From positions 1 through 64,000 of the forward strand of contig NZ_LMDF01000006.1 in assembly GCF_001425745.1 (NCBI RefSeq): a stretch of DNA of 64,000 nt, given 5' to 3'. Below, piece after piece: positions 27,235-35,182 of this stretch. Source of the DNA: Caulobacter sp. Root343 (GTDB lineage: Bacteria > Pseudomonadota > Alphaproteobacteria > Caulobacterales > Caulobacteraceae). The notes below the pieces were generated by a model, which ran no database searches, was not told the origin of the DNA, and saw nothing but the letters and a program-made list of their open reading frames with translations. A program made the position numbers and the translations under genes. Every line of letters starts with the position of its first letter. Position 1 is the first letter of the stretch.

Positions 27235-27873
27235 TTGACCGCCTCCATCCCCACGCTCCCGACCAAGGCCACGTCCTGGCCCGTTCGCATCGCCTGGATG
27301 CTCGCGGCCTTCCTCTGCCTGGCCATCGCCGGCTATTCGGCGCGTTATCTGCTGCATCCGCCGCGGACGAGCGCGGACGCGCTGTCAAATCCGTTCGGCG
27401 TGCCGTGGCTCTTCATCCACGTGGCAGGCGCGGTGACCGCGTTGGTGCTGGGCTCGCTGCAGTTTCTGCCCGCCCTCCGTCGGGGGGCTGGCCCGCCGCA
27501 CCGCTGGATCGGTCGGACCTATGTCGTGGGGTGCCTGGTCGGCGGGACGGCGGGCCTGATCCTCGCGCCCGGCTCTTCCGCGGGCCCGATCGCCTCGGCG
27601 GGCTTCGGCGGCCTGGCCGTGATCTGGATCGCCGTGAACCTCTTGGGCTGGCGCGCGGCCGTGCAAGGCCGTTTCGTCGAGCACCGTCGCTGGATGATCC
27701 GCTCGTGGGCGCTGACCCTGGCCGCCGTCACGCTGCGGCTCTACCTGCCGCTGGTCATGGCCTTGGACCTGCCGTTCCTGCCCTGGTACCGCGCCATCTC
27801 GTTCCTGGCCTGGGTCCCGAACCTGGTCGCGGCCGAGCTTTGGCTGCGAGCCAGGACGCCCAGCGGCCTCTAG
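27235..27873 (+). CDS. DUF2306 membrane protein
   Basis: TTG 27235 has a GAGG element 9 bases upstream and is preferred; a GTG at 27211 in frame lacks one. The protein of about 212 residues has six or so membrane spans (IAWMLAAFLCLAIAGY, WLFIHVAGAVTALVLGSLQFL, YVVGCLVGGTAGLIL, GLAVIWIAVNLLGW, WALTLAAVTLRLYLPL, AISFLAWVPNLVAAEL). The pattern HVAGAVTALVLGSLQF...HRW.GR.YV and HRRWMIRS is the signature of the DUF2306 family, whose conserved histidines may bind heme or metal, though function is not established. Its stop overlaps that of the convergent IclR gene (shared CTAG at 27870-27873). Confidence 0.82.
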   Translation: MTASIPTLPTKATSWPVRIAWMLAAFLCLAIAGYSARYLLHPPRTSADALSNPFGVPWLFIHVAGAVTALVLGSLQFLPALRRGAGPPHRWIGRTYVVGCLVGGTAGLILAPGSSAGPIASAGFGGLAVIWIAVNLLGWRAAVQGRFVEHRRWMIRSWALTLAAVTLRLYLPLVMALDLPFLPWYRAISFLAWVPNLVAAELWLRARTPSGL

Positions 27874-28679
27874 ACCCGCACGTCCGACGAGGCCAGTTCC
27901 GCCGAGATGCGGCGGGCGGCTTCGCGGACCAGCTGCAGGGCGTGGCCTTGCTCGACCTTCAGCGGGACCTTGCGGACGAACGGCATGGTCAGGGCGGCGG
28001 CGGCGATCTCGCCGCGCAGCACCGGGGCGGCCAGGTCGACGATGCCCGGGACGATGTCGCTGGAGTGCTCGTCATAGCCGTTGGCCTGGGCGCGATCGGC
28101 GCGGGCGCGGAAGGCGGCCAGCTTGTCGGCCGAGGGGCGGGGTTCGAACGCCTCCTCCCAGCGCAGCCGCGTGGCCGGGGTCTGGAAGGCGTAAAGCACC
28201 GTGCCCGAGCCGGTCAGGATCAAGGGCTGGCGATAGCCGATGCGGACCGAGAAGCCGATCAGGCTGGCCGACTCCATCCGCGCGGCCACGACGATGTCGC
28301 CGTCGGCGCGCAGGGCCAGGTGGCAGCTCTGTTCGGCGTCCTCGGCCAGCTCGCGCATGACCGGCAGGGCCACTTCCAGGATCGACTTGACCGGCGCCTG
28401 CTGCATGCCCAGGGCGAACAGCCGCGCGGTCGGCAGGTAGCCGTTGCCGACCTGCTCGATGAAGCCGCGGTACTCCAGCACCTGGATCATCCGGAACAGC
28501 TCGCCGGTCGAGCGGTCCAGCGCCTGGGTGATCATGCCGATCGACATCGGCTCGTTGGCCTTCGAGATCAGCTCCAGGATGTCCAGGCCCTTCTCGAGCG
28601 CCGGCGCGCGGTAGCGCTGTTCCTCGCTATCCGTCGCCGTCTTGCTGGATGCGCCCACTGTCCGCCCCTCTAATTTCAT
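27870..28679 (-). CDS. IclR-family transcriptional regulator, candidate fucose regulator
   Basis: The 269-residue protein has an N-terminal winged helix (residues about 25-85: ALEKGLDILELISKANEPMSIGMITQAL, FRMIQVLEYRGFIEQ) and a C-terminal IclR effector domain (LPVMRELAEDAEQSCHLAL, IGFSVRIGYRQPLILTGSGTVLYAF, DIVPGIVDLAAPVL). IclR proteins bind imperfect palindromes and often control aromatic or sugar-acid catabolism. It is the only DNA-binding regulator of a sugar-type family inside the fucose locus and lies directly upstream of a GH29 gene on the same strand (about 47 bp before that gene's 3' end). The GTGAAWT-N7-TTCATATA sites of the locus are its most likely targets. That link is inference. 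Confidence 0.9.
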   Translation of the reverse strand: MKLEGRTVGASSKTATDSEEQRYRAPALEKGLDILELISKANEPMSIGMITQALDRSTGELFRMIQVLEYRGFIEQVGNGYLPTARLFALGMQQAPVKSILEVALPVMRELAEDAEQSCHLALRADGDIVVAARMESASLIGFSVRIGYRQPLILTGSGTVLYAFQTPATRLRWEEAFEPRPSADKLAAFRARADRAQANGYDEHSSDIVPGIVDLAAPVLRGEIAAAALTMPFVRKVPLKVEQGHALQLVREAARRISAELASSDVRV

Positions 28680-28726
28680 AGGCGAAAAGATAGCCGATGA
28701 TCGAGGGCGGACGGAAGTGGTCTTGA

Positions 28727-30625
28727 TCAGGGCTCCAATCTTAGGTCGAAGACGTGCACCGGCTTGTCGGCGCCCTCCAGGGTCAGCGACAGGTCGGCCA
28801 GGTCGCCGGCGGTCAAAGGCAGCAGGCCCAGGTCGACCTCGCGCAGGTCCTTCTCACCGTTGGTAGCGACCAAGGGCGCGGTCAGGGTCGTGGCGCCGTA
28901 GCGCACGACGGCGCGGCCCGGCGGGGTCTTGTCAGGCGTGCTGTAGCGCAGGCGGACCCGGACCGGCGCGGCCTGGGTCGCGCGCACCGACCAGACCAGG
29001 CGATTGCCCGGCCGCTCCAGCCCATCGACATAGAACCGCGCGGTCTTGCCGTCGCCATAGCTGAAGCCGTCTCCCTCGGCCTTGGCGTCGAAGGCCAGCA
29101 GCTGGTTGGAGCCGTAACGCGTTTCGAGCAGGCGTCCGGCCTCCCCGCGAACCGGGCCGTCGGTCTCGACGACGATGACGCTGTCGGCGGCGTCGGGGGC
29201 CTGAGCGGGCAGGGTGAGGTCGTAGTCGGCGCCCCCGACATGGCGCACCGCCACAGGCGCCTTGGTGGCCAGCACATAGGCGCGCTTGGGCGGGCTCAGC
29301 AGGCCGCCGACACGCAGGCTCCCGTCCTTTGGCCAATCGAACACGTGCAGGTACAGCCGGTCGCCCTTGACCGTGCTGTCGCCCCAGGCCTGGCGGTCCA
29401 GCGGCGTGCGGGTCGTGCCGCGGATGCTCTCGCCGTTGACGCTCATCCAGCGGCCGACCCCGGCCAAGATCGTCGCGTCAGGCGCGTCGATGACGCCGTC
29501 GCCGCGCGGCCCGACATTCAGCAGGATGTTGCCGCCCTTGGCCGAGGCCTTGGCGATCAGCCGGACGAAGTGCTCGACGCTCTTATGGCTGTGGTCGAGG
29601 GCGTTGTAGCCGTAGGACTCGTTGGTGGTCGGGATCGCCTCCCAGTCGCCGGCCGTGGGCCGCAGCTCGGCGGGGCGGTCGGCGGTGTCCAGATAGTCGC
29701 CCAGGTTCAGGTCCTTGGACCGCGCGGCGCGGCCGTTGATCACCACGTTCGGATCGGCCTTGCGCACCGCCTCGACGATCCGGGCCTGCTGGAAGAACGG
29801 CAGCTTGCCGGGGGTGTCGAACCACAGGATGTCGGGGTGGTAGCGGCTGATCAGCTCGTTCAGCTGCGGGATGACCTTGCGGTCGATATAGCGGTCGGTG
29901 TTGGTCAGGAACTGCGGATAGGTGTTCCACCAGTCGGCGCCGCCGTGCAGCTTCTTGTCGCCGGCGGGATTGTCGTAGTCCCAGTCGTTGCCCGGCGCGT
30001 CGGGGTCTTCCCAGTCGAACGCGTGCGAATAGTAGAAGCCGACCTTCAGTCCGTCGGCGCGGGCGGCTGTGACGAGCTCGGCCAGCGGGTCGCGCTTGAA
30101 GCCGGACACCTGGGCGATGTTGTAGTCGCTGGCCTTCGAAGGCCATAGGGCGAAGCCGTCGTGGTGCTTGGCGGTCAGGATGACATAGCCGGCCCCTGCC
30201 TCTTTCATCATCCGGGTCCAGGCGCGGGCGTCGTAGGCGTCGGGCCTGAACTTGGCGGCGACCTCGTCCTTGTAGGTCTGCCGGGGAATGCGGGCCACGC
30301 GCATGATGTGCTCGGAATAGCCGGGATTGGGCTGGCCCTTCCACTGGCCGCCCAGCACCGAATAGGCCCCCCAGTGGACGAAGATCCCGAACCGCGCCTG
30401 CCGGAACCAGGCCAGGCGCTGGTCACGGGTCGGGCCAGCGTCGCGCCACCAGCCGTTCAGCGCCCGGTCGGCCGCCTCGGCGTCGCGCGCCGCCGGCGCG
30501 CCGATGCCGGTCGGCTCGTTGGCCTCGGTCCCGCGACGCTGCTGGGCGGTGGGGCCATCGGCTTGGGCCATGGCCAGGGTCGGGGCGGCCAGCAGGCTGA
30601 TGGCCAGGATCCGAAGGCTCTTCAT
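28727..30625 (-). CDS. GH29 alpha-L-fucosidase (2), exported
   Basis: The start at ATG 30625 gives a clear signal peptide (MKSLRILAISLLAAPTLAMA); the frame opens further upstream without a signal. The 632-residue protein has FVHWGAYSV (82-90), TAKHHDGFALW (151-161), WDYDNP, and DILWFDTPGKLP with Asp270 as the expected nucleophile. The C-terminal third is a beta-sandwich as in the first GH29 protein, but the catalytic domains differ by insertions (for example the LHGGADWWNTYPQF segment), so the two are probably different GH29 subgroups with different linkage preference. The gene is divergent from TonB receptor 3 across a 257-bp region with two palindromes. Confidence 0.93.
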   Translation of the reverse strand: MKSLRILAISLLAAPTLAMAQADGPTAQQRRGTEANEPTGIGAPAARDAEAADRALNGWWRDAGPTRDQRLAWFRQARFGIFVHWGAYSVLGGQWKGQPNPGYSEHIMRVARIPRQTYKDEVAAKFRPDAYDARAWTRMMKEAGAGYVILTAKHHDGFALWPSKASDYNIAQVSGFKRDPLAELVTAARADGLKVGFYYSHAFDWEDPDAPGNDWDYDNPAGDKKLHGGADWWNTYPQFLTNTDRYIDRKVIPQLNELISRYHPDILWFDTPGKLPFFQQARIVEAVRKADPNVVINGRAARSKDLNLGDYLDTADRPAELRPTAGDWEAIPTTNESYGYNALDHSHKSVEHFVRLIAKASAKGGNILLNVGPRGDGVIDAPDATILAGVGRWMSVNGESIRGTTRTPLDRQAWGDSTVKGDRLYLHVFDWPKDGSLRVGGLLSPPKRAYVLATKAPVAVRHVGGADYDLTLPAQAPDAADSVIVVETDGPVRGEAGRLLETRYGSNQLLAFDAKAEGDGFSYGDGKTARFYVDGLERPGNRLVWSVRATQAAPVRVRLRYSTPDKTPPGRAVVRYGATTLTAPLVATNGEKDLREVDLGLLPLTAGDLADLSLTLEGADKPVHVFDLRLEP

Positions 30626-30765
30626 CGGGCGAGTCCTGAAAGGGAGGAGGGCGGTCCGGCCCTGGTCGAGCCGAGCGCCACGCCGCTCAAACTGACGGTC
30701 ATCGTCCCGTCCGCGCAACTAGAATTTTATAAGTGGAGTACAATTTCATCCAAATGGGCTGGAAA

Positions 30766-30777
30766 GGTAGCGCTACC
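30766..30777. promoter_or_regulatory. LacI-type operator palindrome between GH29 (2) and TonB receptor 3
   Basis: A perfect 12-bp palindrome GGTAGCGCTACC lies about mid-way in the divergent intergenic region. The TAGCGCTA core is typical of LacI/GalR-family operators, and closely similar sequences are known from the xylose regulon of Caulobacter crescentus. A one-mismatch copy lies upstream of fucD at 33769-33780. No LacI-family gene is in the window. Confidence 0.6.
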
Positions 30778-30817
30778 ACCAAGTTTATATAGATTCCCGA
30801 CAGATGATCGATTGACA

Positions 30818-30830
30818 ACATTTCAAATGT
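30818..30830. promoter_or_regulatory. Palindrome ACATTTCAAATGT upstream of TonB receptor 3
   Basis: Two perfect 6-base arms surround one central base, in an AT-rich stretch 52 bp before the receptor start. It carries TTTCA/TGAAA half-sites resembling parts of the site A-D motif, but spacing differs, so it may be a separate operator or part of the promoter. Confidence 0.35.
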
Positions 30831-30882
30831 GAACAAAAAAATCAGATACAAAAACGATTACGAAAAAGGGGAGGATCGATCG

Positions 30883-33651
30883 ATGTCGCACAAGAAAGGC
30901 CTGCTGGCCGGCGGAGCGTCTCTGCTGGCCTTGGCTCTGATTCCGAGCTTCGGATACGCGCAGGCCGCCGCGCCGGCTCCGGTGACGCCGGCCCAAGACG
31001 CCGCCACGGTGGACGAGGTGATTGTCACCGGCTTCCGCCAGAGCCTGGCGCAGGCGGCCACCATCAAGCGCACCGCCTCGGTGATCAGCGACGTCATCTC
31101 GGCCGAGGACATCGGCAAATTCCCCGACCAGAACCTGGCCGACTCGCTGCAGCGCATCACTGGCGTGCAGATCACCCGCACCAACGGCGAGGGCTCCAAG
31201 ATCAGCGTCCGCGGCCTCAGCCCGGACTTCACCCAGACGCTCTATAACGGACGCGTGCTGACCACGCCGAGCGGTGGTCGCAGCTTCGAGTTTTCCACCC
31301 TGGCCTCCGACTTCGTCAGCGCCGTCGAGGTCTACAAGACCCCGACCGCCGACCAGCTGAGCGGCGGCCTGGCCGCGACGGTCAATATCAACACCGCCAA
31401 GCCGCTGGATCTCGGCCGCGATCGCATCGCGATGAGCGCCGAGGGCCTGTACGAGGTGAAGTCGAAGAAGGTCCGGCCGCAGTTGGCCGTGCTGGTCAAC
31501 CACCTGTTCTCCGACAAGTTCGGGGTCAATGTCGGCGTCAACTACCAGCGCCGCGAATTCCGGTCCGACACCTTCCGGGGCTTCGGCTTCGAGAACGGCG
31601 TCGAGGCGACCCGCACGCCCAAGCTCGACTACAATCGCGACGGCGACTTCAGCGACACCATCCGCTTCAACCACGAGGCGGGCACGCGGATCATCCTGGG
31701 CAAGACCAAGCGCGTCACCGCGATCGGCGGCTTCCAGTTCGAGCCGACCGACAACATCGAGATCTACGGCGACGTGCTCTATTCGAAGTACGAGACCAAG
31801 CTGACCCAGCCGATCAACACGCTGCGGTTCACCAGCATCATCTGCCCGACCGCCCAGCAGGGCGTGGCGCCGGGCGGCTGCATCCGCGACAGCGCATTCG
31901 ACGCCGCGGGGCACGCCATCTATCTCGACGCCGACGGCGTGGACTATCGCAACACCAACACCGTCTCCAACACCTACAACACGCTGAAATCGGGCGCGAC
32001 GGGCTTCAAGCTCGAGTTCGGCCGGCTGAAGGTGAACGGCGAGGGCTCGTACTCGAAGGCCGAGCAGCTGTTCGACAGCTGGGTGCCGACCGTGCTGGGC
32101 CGCGCCAGCGCCTCGTACGACTTCCGCCAGGACCCGTCGAACCTGCCGCAGATCAGCTTCAACCGCGGCTACAACCCGCTGGATCCGACCAACTTCAGGG
32201 GCATCGGCCTGTCGGGCGACTACCACCGGCCGATCGACGACCGCAACTGGGACACCAAGCTGGACCTGACCTTCGACGCCGGCCAGGGCTTCCTGCGCAG
32301 CATCAAGGGCGGGGCGCGCTATTCGGACCGCAAGCAGGTGTTCGGCACCAACCAGATCAAGGTCACCGCCGCGCAGCTGGCGGGCCTGCTGGGCCTGCCG
32401 GTCGTCAACTCGGTCGACGGGCCGTCGTTCGACGCGTCCAGCCTGATGCGGCGCTATACGTTCGACCACTTCCTCAACAGCTATGACGGCCCGGTCAAAT
32501 ATCCGAACACCTTCCTGTCGGCCGACGCCGACCTGCTGTTCGCCAAGGCCCCGCTGGACGCCATCCTCAAGGTCGCGCCGCCGGTTCGCGCCTTGGCCAA
32601 CGAGTATGGCGTTGGTGAAAAGGAAGCCTCGGCCTATCTGCGCGCCGACTTCTCGACCTCCGACGACGCCCTGACCGGCAATGTCGGCCTGCGCTACGTC
32701 CATACCGACCAGGAGTCGTCGGGCTACGCGCCGGACCTGACCCAGATCCGCTTCTCGCTGGGCTCGTCGACCACGACCCTGCCCAGCGTCACGCCCGTGC
32801 TGATCAAGCGGAAGTATCACGACTGGCTGCCCAGTCTGAACCTGCGCTACCAGCTGAGCGACGACATCGTCGTGCGCGCCGCCGCCGCCCGGGTGATGTC
32901 GCGGCCGACCCTGTCGACCCTGTCGCCCTCGACGACGGTCAACGCCAACACCAGCTTCATCACCATCAACAACCCGATGGTCGACCCCTATCGCGCCAAG
33001 CAGCTGGACGTGTCGGTCGAGTACTATTTCGGCCACGGCGGCCTGCTCAGCGCCGCGCTGTTCTACAAGGACGTCCAGAACTTCGTCGTCTCGACCAGCC
33101 GCAGCGAGAACATCAACGTCATCCTGACCGAGACCGGGGCGACCGTGCCGCGCAGCTTCACCATCTCGCAGCCCGACAACGGCGCGGGCGGCAAGCTGAA
33201 GGGCGCCGAGCTGGGCTTGCAGGCGCCGCTGACCTTCCTGCCGGGGCCGTTCGACGACTTCGGGGTGATCGCCAACTTCACCTATATCAGCGCCGACGAC
33301 GTCGCTACGGTGCAGGGCGGGCCGGCCCTGGCCCTGCCGGGCGTCTCGAAATACAGCTACAATCTGGTCGGCTACTACGAGAACGGCCGTCTGAGCGCGC
33401 GCCTGGCCTATAACTTCCGCAGTAAGTTCGTGAACGCCACCGCCTCGACCTTCGGCGACGGCAGCTACGCCCACTCGTACGGGCAGGTGGATTTCTCGGC
33501 CGGCTACGACCTGACCAAGAGCATCAGCCTGACGCTGGATGGCCAGAACCTGACCGACAGCGCCCGCATCGACCAGAACGTCTACGGCTATGCCCGCGGC
33601 TACGAGAACGTCGGCCGTCGGTTTACGGCCGGGGTGCGCGCCAAGTTCTAG
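30883..33651 (+). CDS. TonB-dependent outer-membrane receptor (3)
   Basis: ATG 30883 is preferred because AAGGGGAGG lies 10-18 bases upstream and it begins a signal peptide (MSHKKGLLAGGASLLALALIPSFGYAQ). The 922-residue protein has a TonB box (VDEVIVTGFRQSL), a plug of the FPDQNLADSLQRITGVQI type with VRGLSPDFTQTLYNGR, and a barrel with the terminal aromatic strand (GRRFTAGVRAKF). This plug subtype (ISAEDIGKFPDQN) is the one found in the large sugar-associated receptor group of Caulobacterales and Xanthomonadales. Its position between a fucosidase and L-fuconate dehydratase suggests uptake of fucose-containing oligosaccharides. A terminator follows. Confidence 0.95.
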   Translation: MSHKKGLLAGGASLLALALIPSFGYAQAAAPAPVTPAQDAATVDEVIVTGFRQSLAQAATIKRTASVISDVISAEDIGKFPDQNLADSLQRITGVQITRTNGEGSKISVRGLSPDFTQTLYNGRVLTTPSGGRSFEFSTLASDFVSAVEVYKTPTADQLSGGLAATVNINTAKPLDLGRDRIAMSAEGLYEVKSKKVRPQLAVLVNHLFSDKFGVNVGVNYQRREFRSDTFRGFGFENGVEATRTPKLDYNRDGDFSDTIRFNHEAGTRIILGKTKRVTAIGGFQFEPTDNIEIYGDVLYSKYETKLTQPINTLRFTSIICPTAQQGVAPGGCIRDSAFDAAGHAIYLDADGVDYRNTNTVSNTYNTLKSGATGFKLEFGRLKVNGEGSYSKAEQLFDSWVPTVLGRASASYDFRQDPSNLPQISFNRGYNPLDPTNFRGIGLSGDYHRPIDDRNWDTKLDLTFDAGQGFLRSIKGGARYSDRKQVFGTNQIKVTAAQLAGLLGLPVVNSVDGPSFDASSLMRRYTFDHFLNSYDGPVKYPNTFLSADADLLFAKAPLDAILKVAPPVRALANEYGVGEKEASAYLRADFSTSDDALTGNVGLRYVHTDQESSGYAPDLTQIRFSLGSSTTTLPSVTPVLIKRKYHDWLPSLNLRYQLSDDIVVRAAAARVMSRPTLSTLSPSTTVNANTSFITINNPMVDPYRAKQLDVSVEYYFGHGGLLSAALFYKDVQNFVVSTSRSENINVILTETGATVPRSFTISQPDNGAGGKLKGAELGLQAPLTFLPGPFDDFGVIANFTYISADDVATVQGGPALALPGVSKYSYNLVGYYENGRLSARLAYNFRSKFVNATASTFGDGSYAHSYGQVDFSAGYDLTKSISLTLDGQNLTDSARIDQNVYGYARGYENVGRRFTAGVRAKF

Positions 33652-33677
33652 CCTCCTCCGGCTTGGCGCCTGCGCAT

Positions 33678-33712
33678 GGGGCCGGAGGCCTTCCCCTCCG
33701 GCCCCACCTTTT
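33678..33712 (+). terminator. Rho-independent terminator after TonB receptor 3
   Basis: An 11-bp perfect stem (33678-33688 with 33695-33705) is followed by ACCTTTTGTG, 27 bp after the receptor stop. The downstream fucD gene therefore uses its own promoter, in agreement with the operators found there. Confidence 0.75.
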
Positions 33713-33720
33713 GTGCACAA

Positions 33721-33740
33721 GTGAAATGTAACTTCAAATA
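33721..33740 (+). promoter_or_regulatory. Candidate fucose-regulon operator, site D (upstream of fucD)
   Basis: The site reads GTGAAATGTAACTTCAAATA and matches site C at 14 of 20 positions, with the half-sites TGAA-N7-TTCA conserved. It lies 129 bp before the fucD start and 29 bp before the LacI-type site, so fucD may have dual control. Confidence 0.5.
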
Positions 33741-33768
33741 TGCTTGCCTCGGCGCGAGGTGCGTGCGA

Positions 33769-33780
33769 GTTAGCGCTACC
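33769..33780. promoter_or_regulatory. LacI-type operator upstream of fucD
   Basis: GTTAGCGCTACC differs from the perfect palindrome at 30766-30777 by one base and keeps the TAGCGCTA core. It lies 89 bp upstream of the fucD start. Confidence 0.55.
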
Positions 33781-33868
33781 TTTTTTCGGGGATCACGCCC
33801 CCTTGGCCAGCCCCCTTGGAGAGTAAGATCTTGACCTGCGTCCCCTTCCAGAAGCGAGATCCCCGCTG

Positions 33869-35182
33869 ATGACCCGGATCACTGGCTTGCGGACGATCGA
33901 CGTAAGGTTCCCCACCAGCCGCTCGCTGGACGGATCGGACGCGATGAATCCCGATCCCGACTATTCGGCCGCCTATGTCGTGCTCGAGACCGACACGCCC
34001 GGCCTGCAGGGCCACGGCCTGACCTTCACCATCGGGCGCGGCAACGAGCTGTGCGTGGCGGCCATCGAGGTCATGCGCCACCTGGTGGTCGGGCTGGAGC
34101 TGGACCGGGTCAAGGAAGACCCCGCCGGCTTCTGGCGGCGGCTGACCGGCGACAGCCAGCTGCGCTGGGTAGGCCCCGACAAGGGCGTCATGCACCTGGC
34201 GACCGGCGCGGTGGTCAACGCCGTCTGGGACCTGTGGGCCCGCGCCGAGGGCAAGCCGGTCTGGGCCCTGGTGGCCGACATGTCGCCCGCCGAACTGGTC
34301 CGGGCCATCGACTTCCGCTACCTGACCGACTGCATCACCCCGGACGAGGCCCTGGCCCTGCTGGAGGCCCGCGCCGAGGGCAAGGCCCAGCGGCGCGAGA
34401 CGCTGCTGGCCGAGGGCTATCCTTGCTACACCACCTCGGCCGGCTGGCTGGGCTATGACGACGCCAAGCTGCGCCGCCTGGCCCAGGAGGCCGTCGACGC
34501 GGGCTTCCGCCACATCAAGCTGAAGGTCGGCGCCGACCTGGAGGACGACATCCGCCGCGTCCGCGTGGCGCGCGAGGTGCTGGGTCCCGACCGCACCCTG
34601 ATGATCGACGCCAACCAGGTCTGGGACGTCGACCAGGCGATCGACTGGGTCAACGCCCTGGCCTTCGCCAAGCCCTGGTTCATCGAGGAGCCGACCAGCC
34701 CCGACGACGTCTACGGCCACGCCAAGATCCGGGCCGGCATCGGCGAGGTCAAGGTGGCGACGGGCGAGATGTGCCAGAACCGCATCCTGTTCAAGCAGTT
34801 CATCATGAACCAGGCGATCGACGTCGTGCAGATCGACGCCTGCCGCCTGGGCGGGGTCAACGAAGTGCTGGCCGTGCTGCTGATGGCCGCCAAGTACGAG
34901 CTGCCGGTCTGCCCGCACGCGGGCGGCGTCGGCCTGTGCGAATACGTCCAGCACCTGTCGATGATCGACTATCTGTGCTTCGCCGGCACGCACGAGGGCC
35001 GGGTGATCGAATATGTCGATCACCTGCACGAGCACTTCGTCGAGCCCTGCGTGATCCGCGACGCGGCCTATATGCCGCCGCTGGCCCCGGGCTTCTCGAT
35101 CGAGATGAAGGCCGCCTCGCTGGCCCAGTACGAGCACGCGCCGAAGGCGGCGACCGAACCGGCCCGGCTGGCCTACAGGTAG
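33869..35182 (+). CDS. fucD: L-fuconate dehydratase (enolase superfamily)
   Basis: The 437-residue protein follows the characterised Xanthomonas L-fuconate dehydratase closely, as I know that family: DVRFPTSRxLDGSDAMNPDPDYSAAYVVL near the N-terminus, then DSQLRWVGPDKGVMH, YTTSAGWLGY, the KLKVG segment with the catalytic Lys, the metal ligands in MIDANQVWD, FIEEPTSPDD and TGEMCQN, and the His of CPHAGGVGLCEYVQH. It removes water from L-fuconate to give 2-keto-3-deoxy-L-fuconate. It is separated from the other pathway enzymes by about 7.5 kb but has matching operator sites. Its 3' end overlaps the convergent gene at 35173 by ten bases. The identification is strong. Confidence 0.95.
   Translation: MTRITGLRTIDVRFPTSRSLDGSDAMNPDPDYSAAYVVLETDTPGLQGHGLTFTIGRGNELCVAAIEVMRHLVVGLELDRVKEDPAGFWRRLTGDSQLRWVGPDKGVMHLATGAVVNAVWDLWARAEGKPVWALVADMSPAELVRAIDFRYLTDCITPDEALALLEARAEGKAQRRETLLAEGYPCYTTSAGWLGYDDAKLRRLAQEAVDAGFRHIKLKVGADLEDDIRRVRVAREVLGPDRTLMIDANQVWDVDQAIDWVNALAFAKPWFIEEPTSPDDVYGHAKIRAGIGEVKVATGEMCQNRILFKQFIMNQAIDVVQIDACRLGGVNEVLAVLLMAAKYELPVCPHAGGVGLCEYVQHLSMIDYLCFAGTHEGRVIEYVDHLHEHFVEPCVIRDAAYMPPLAPGFSIEMKAASLAQYEHAPKAATEPARLAYR

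Noticed and set aside
28679..28727. A fifth copy of the fucose operator before the IclR gene
   Set aside because: The sequence around the IclR start (AATTTCATAGGCGAAAA) has a partial half-site only and no matching second half at the right spacing.
30823..33720. Long antisense frame across TonB receptor 3
   Set aside because: Same reason: low-complexity basic and valine/glutamine-rich sequence and no ribosome binding site.
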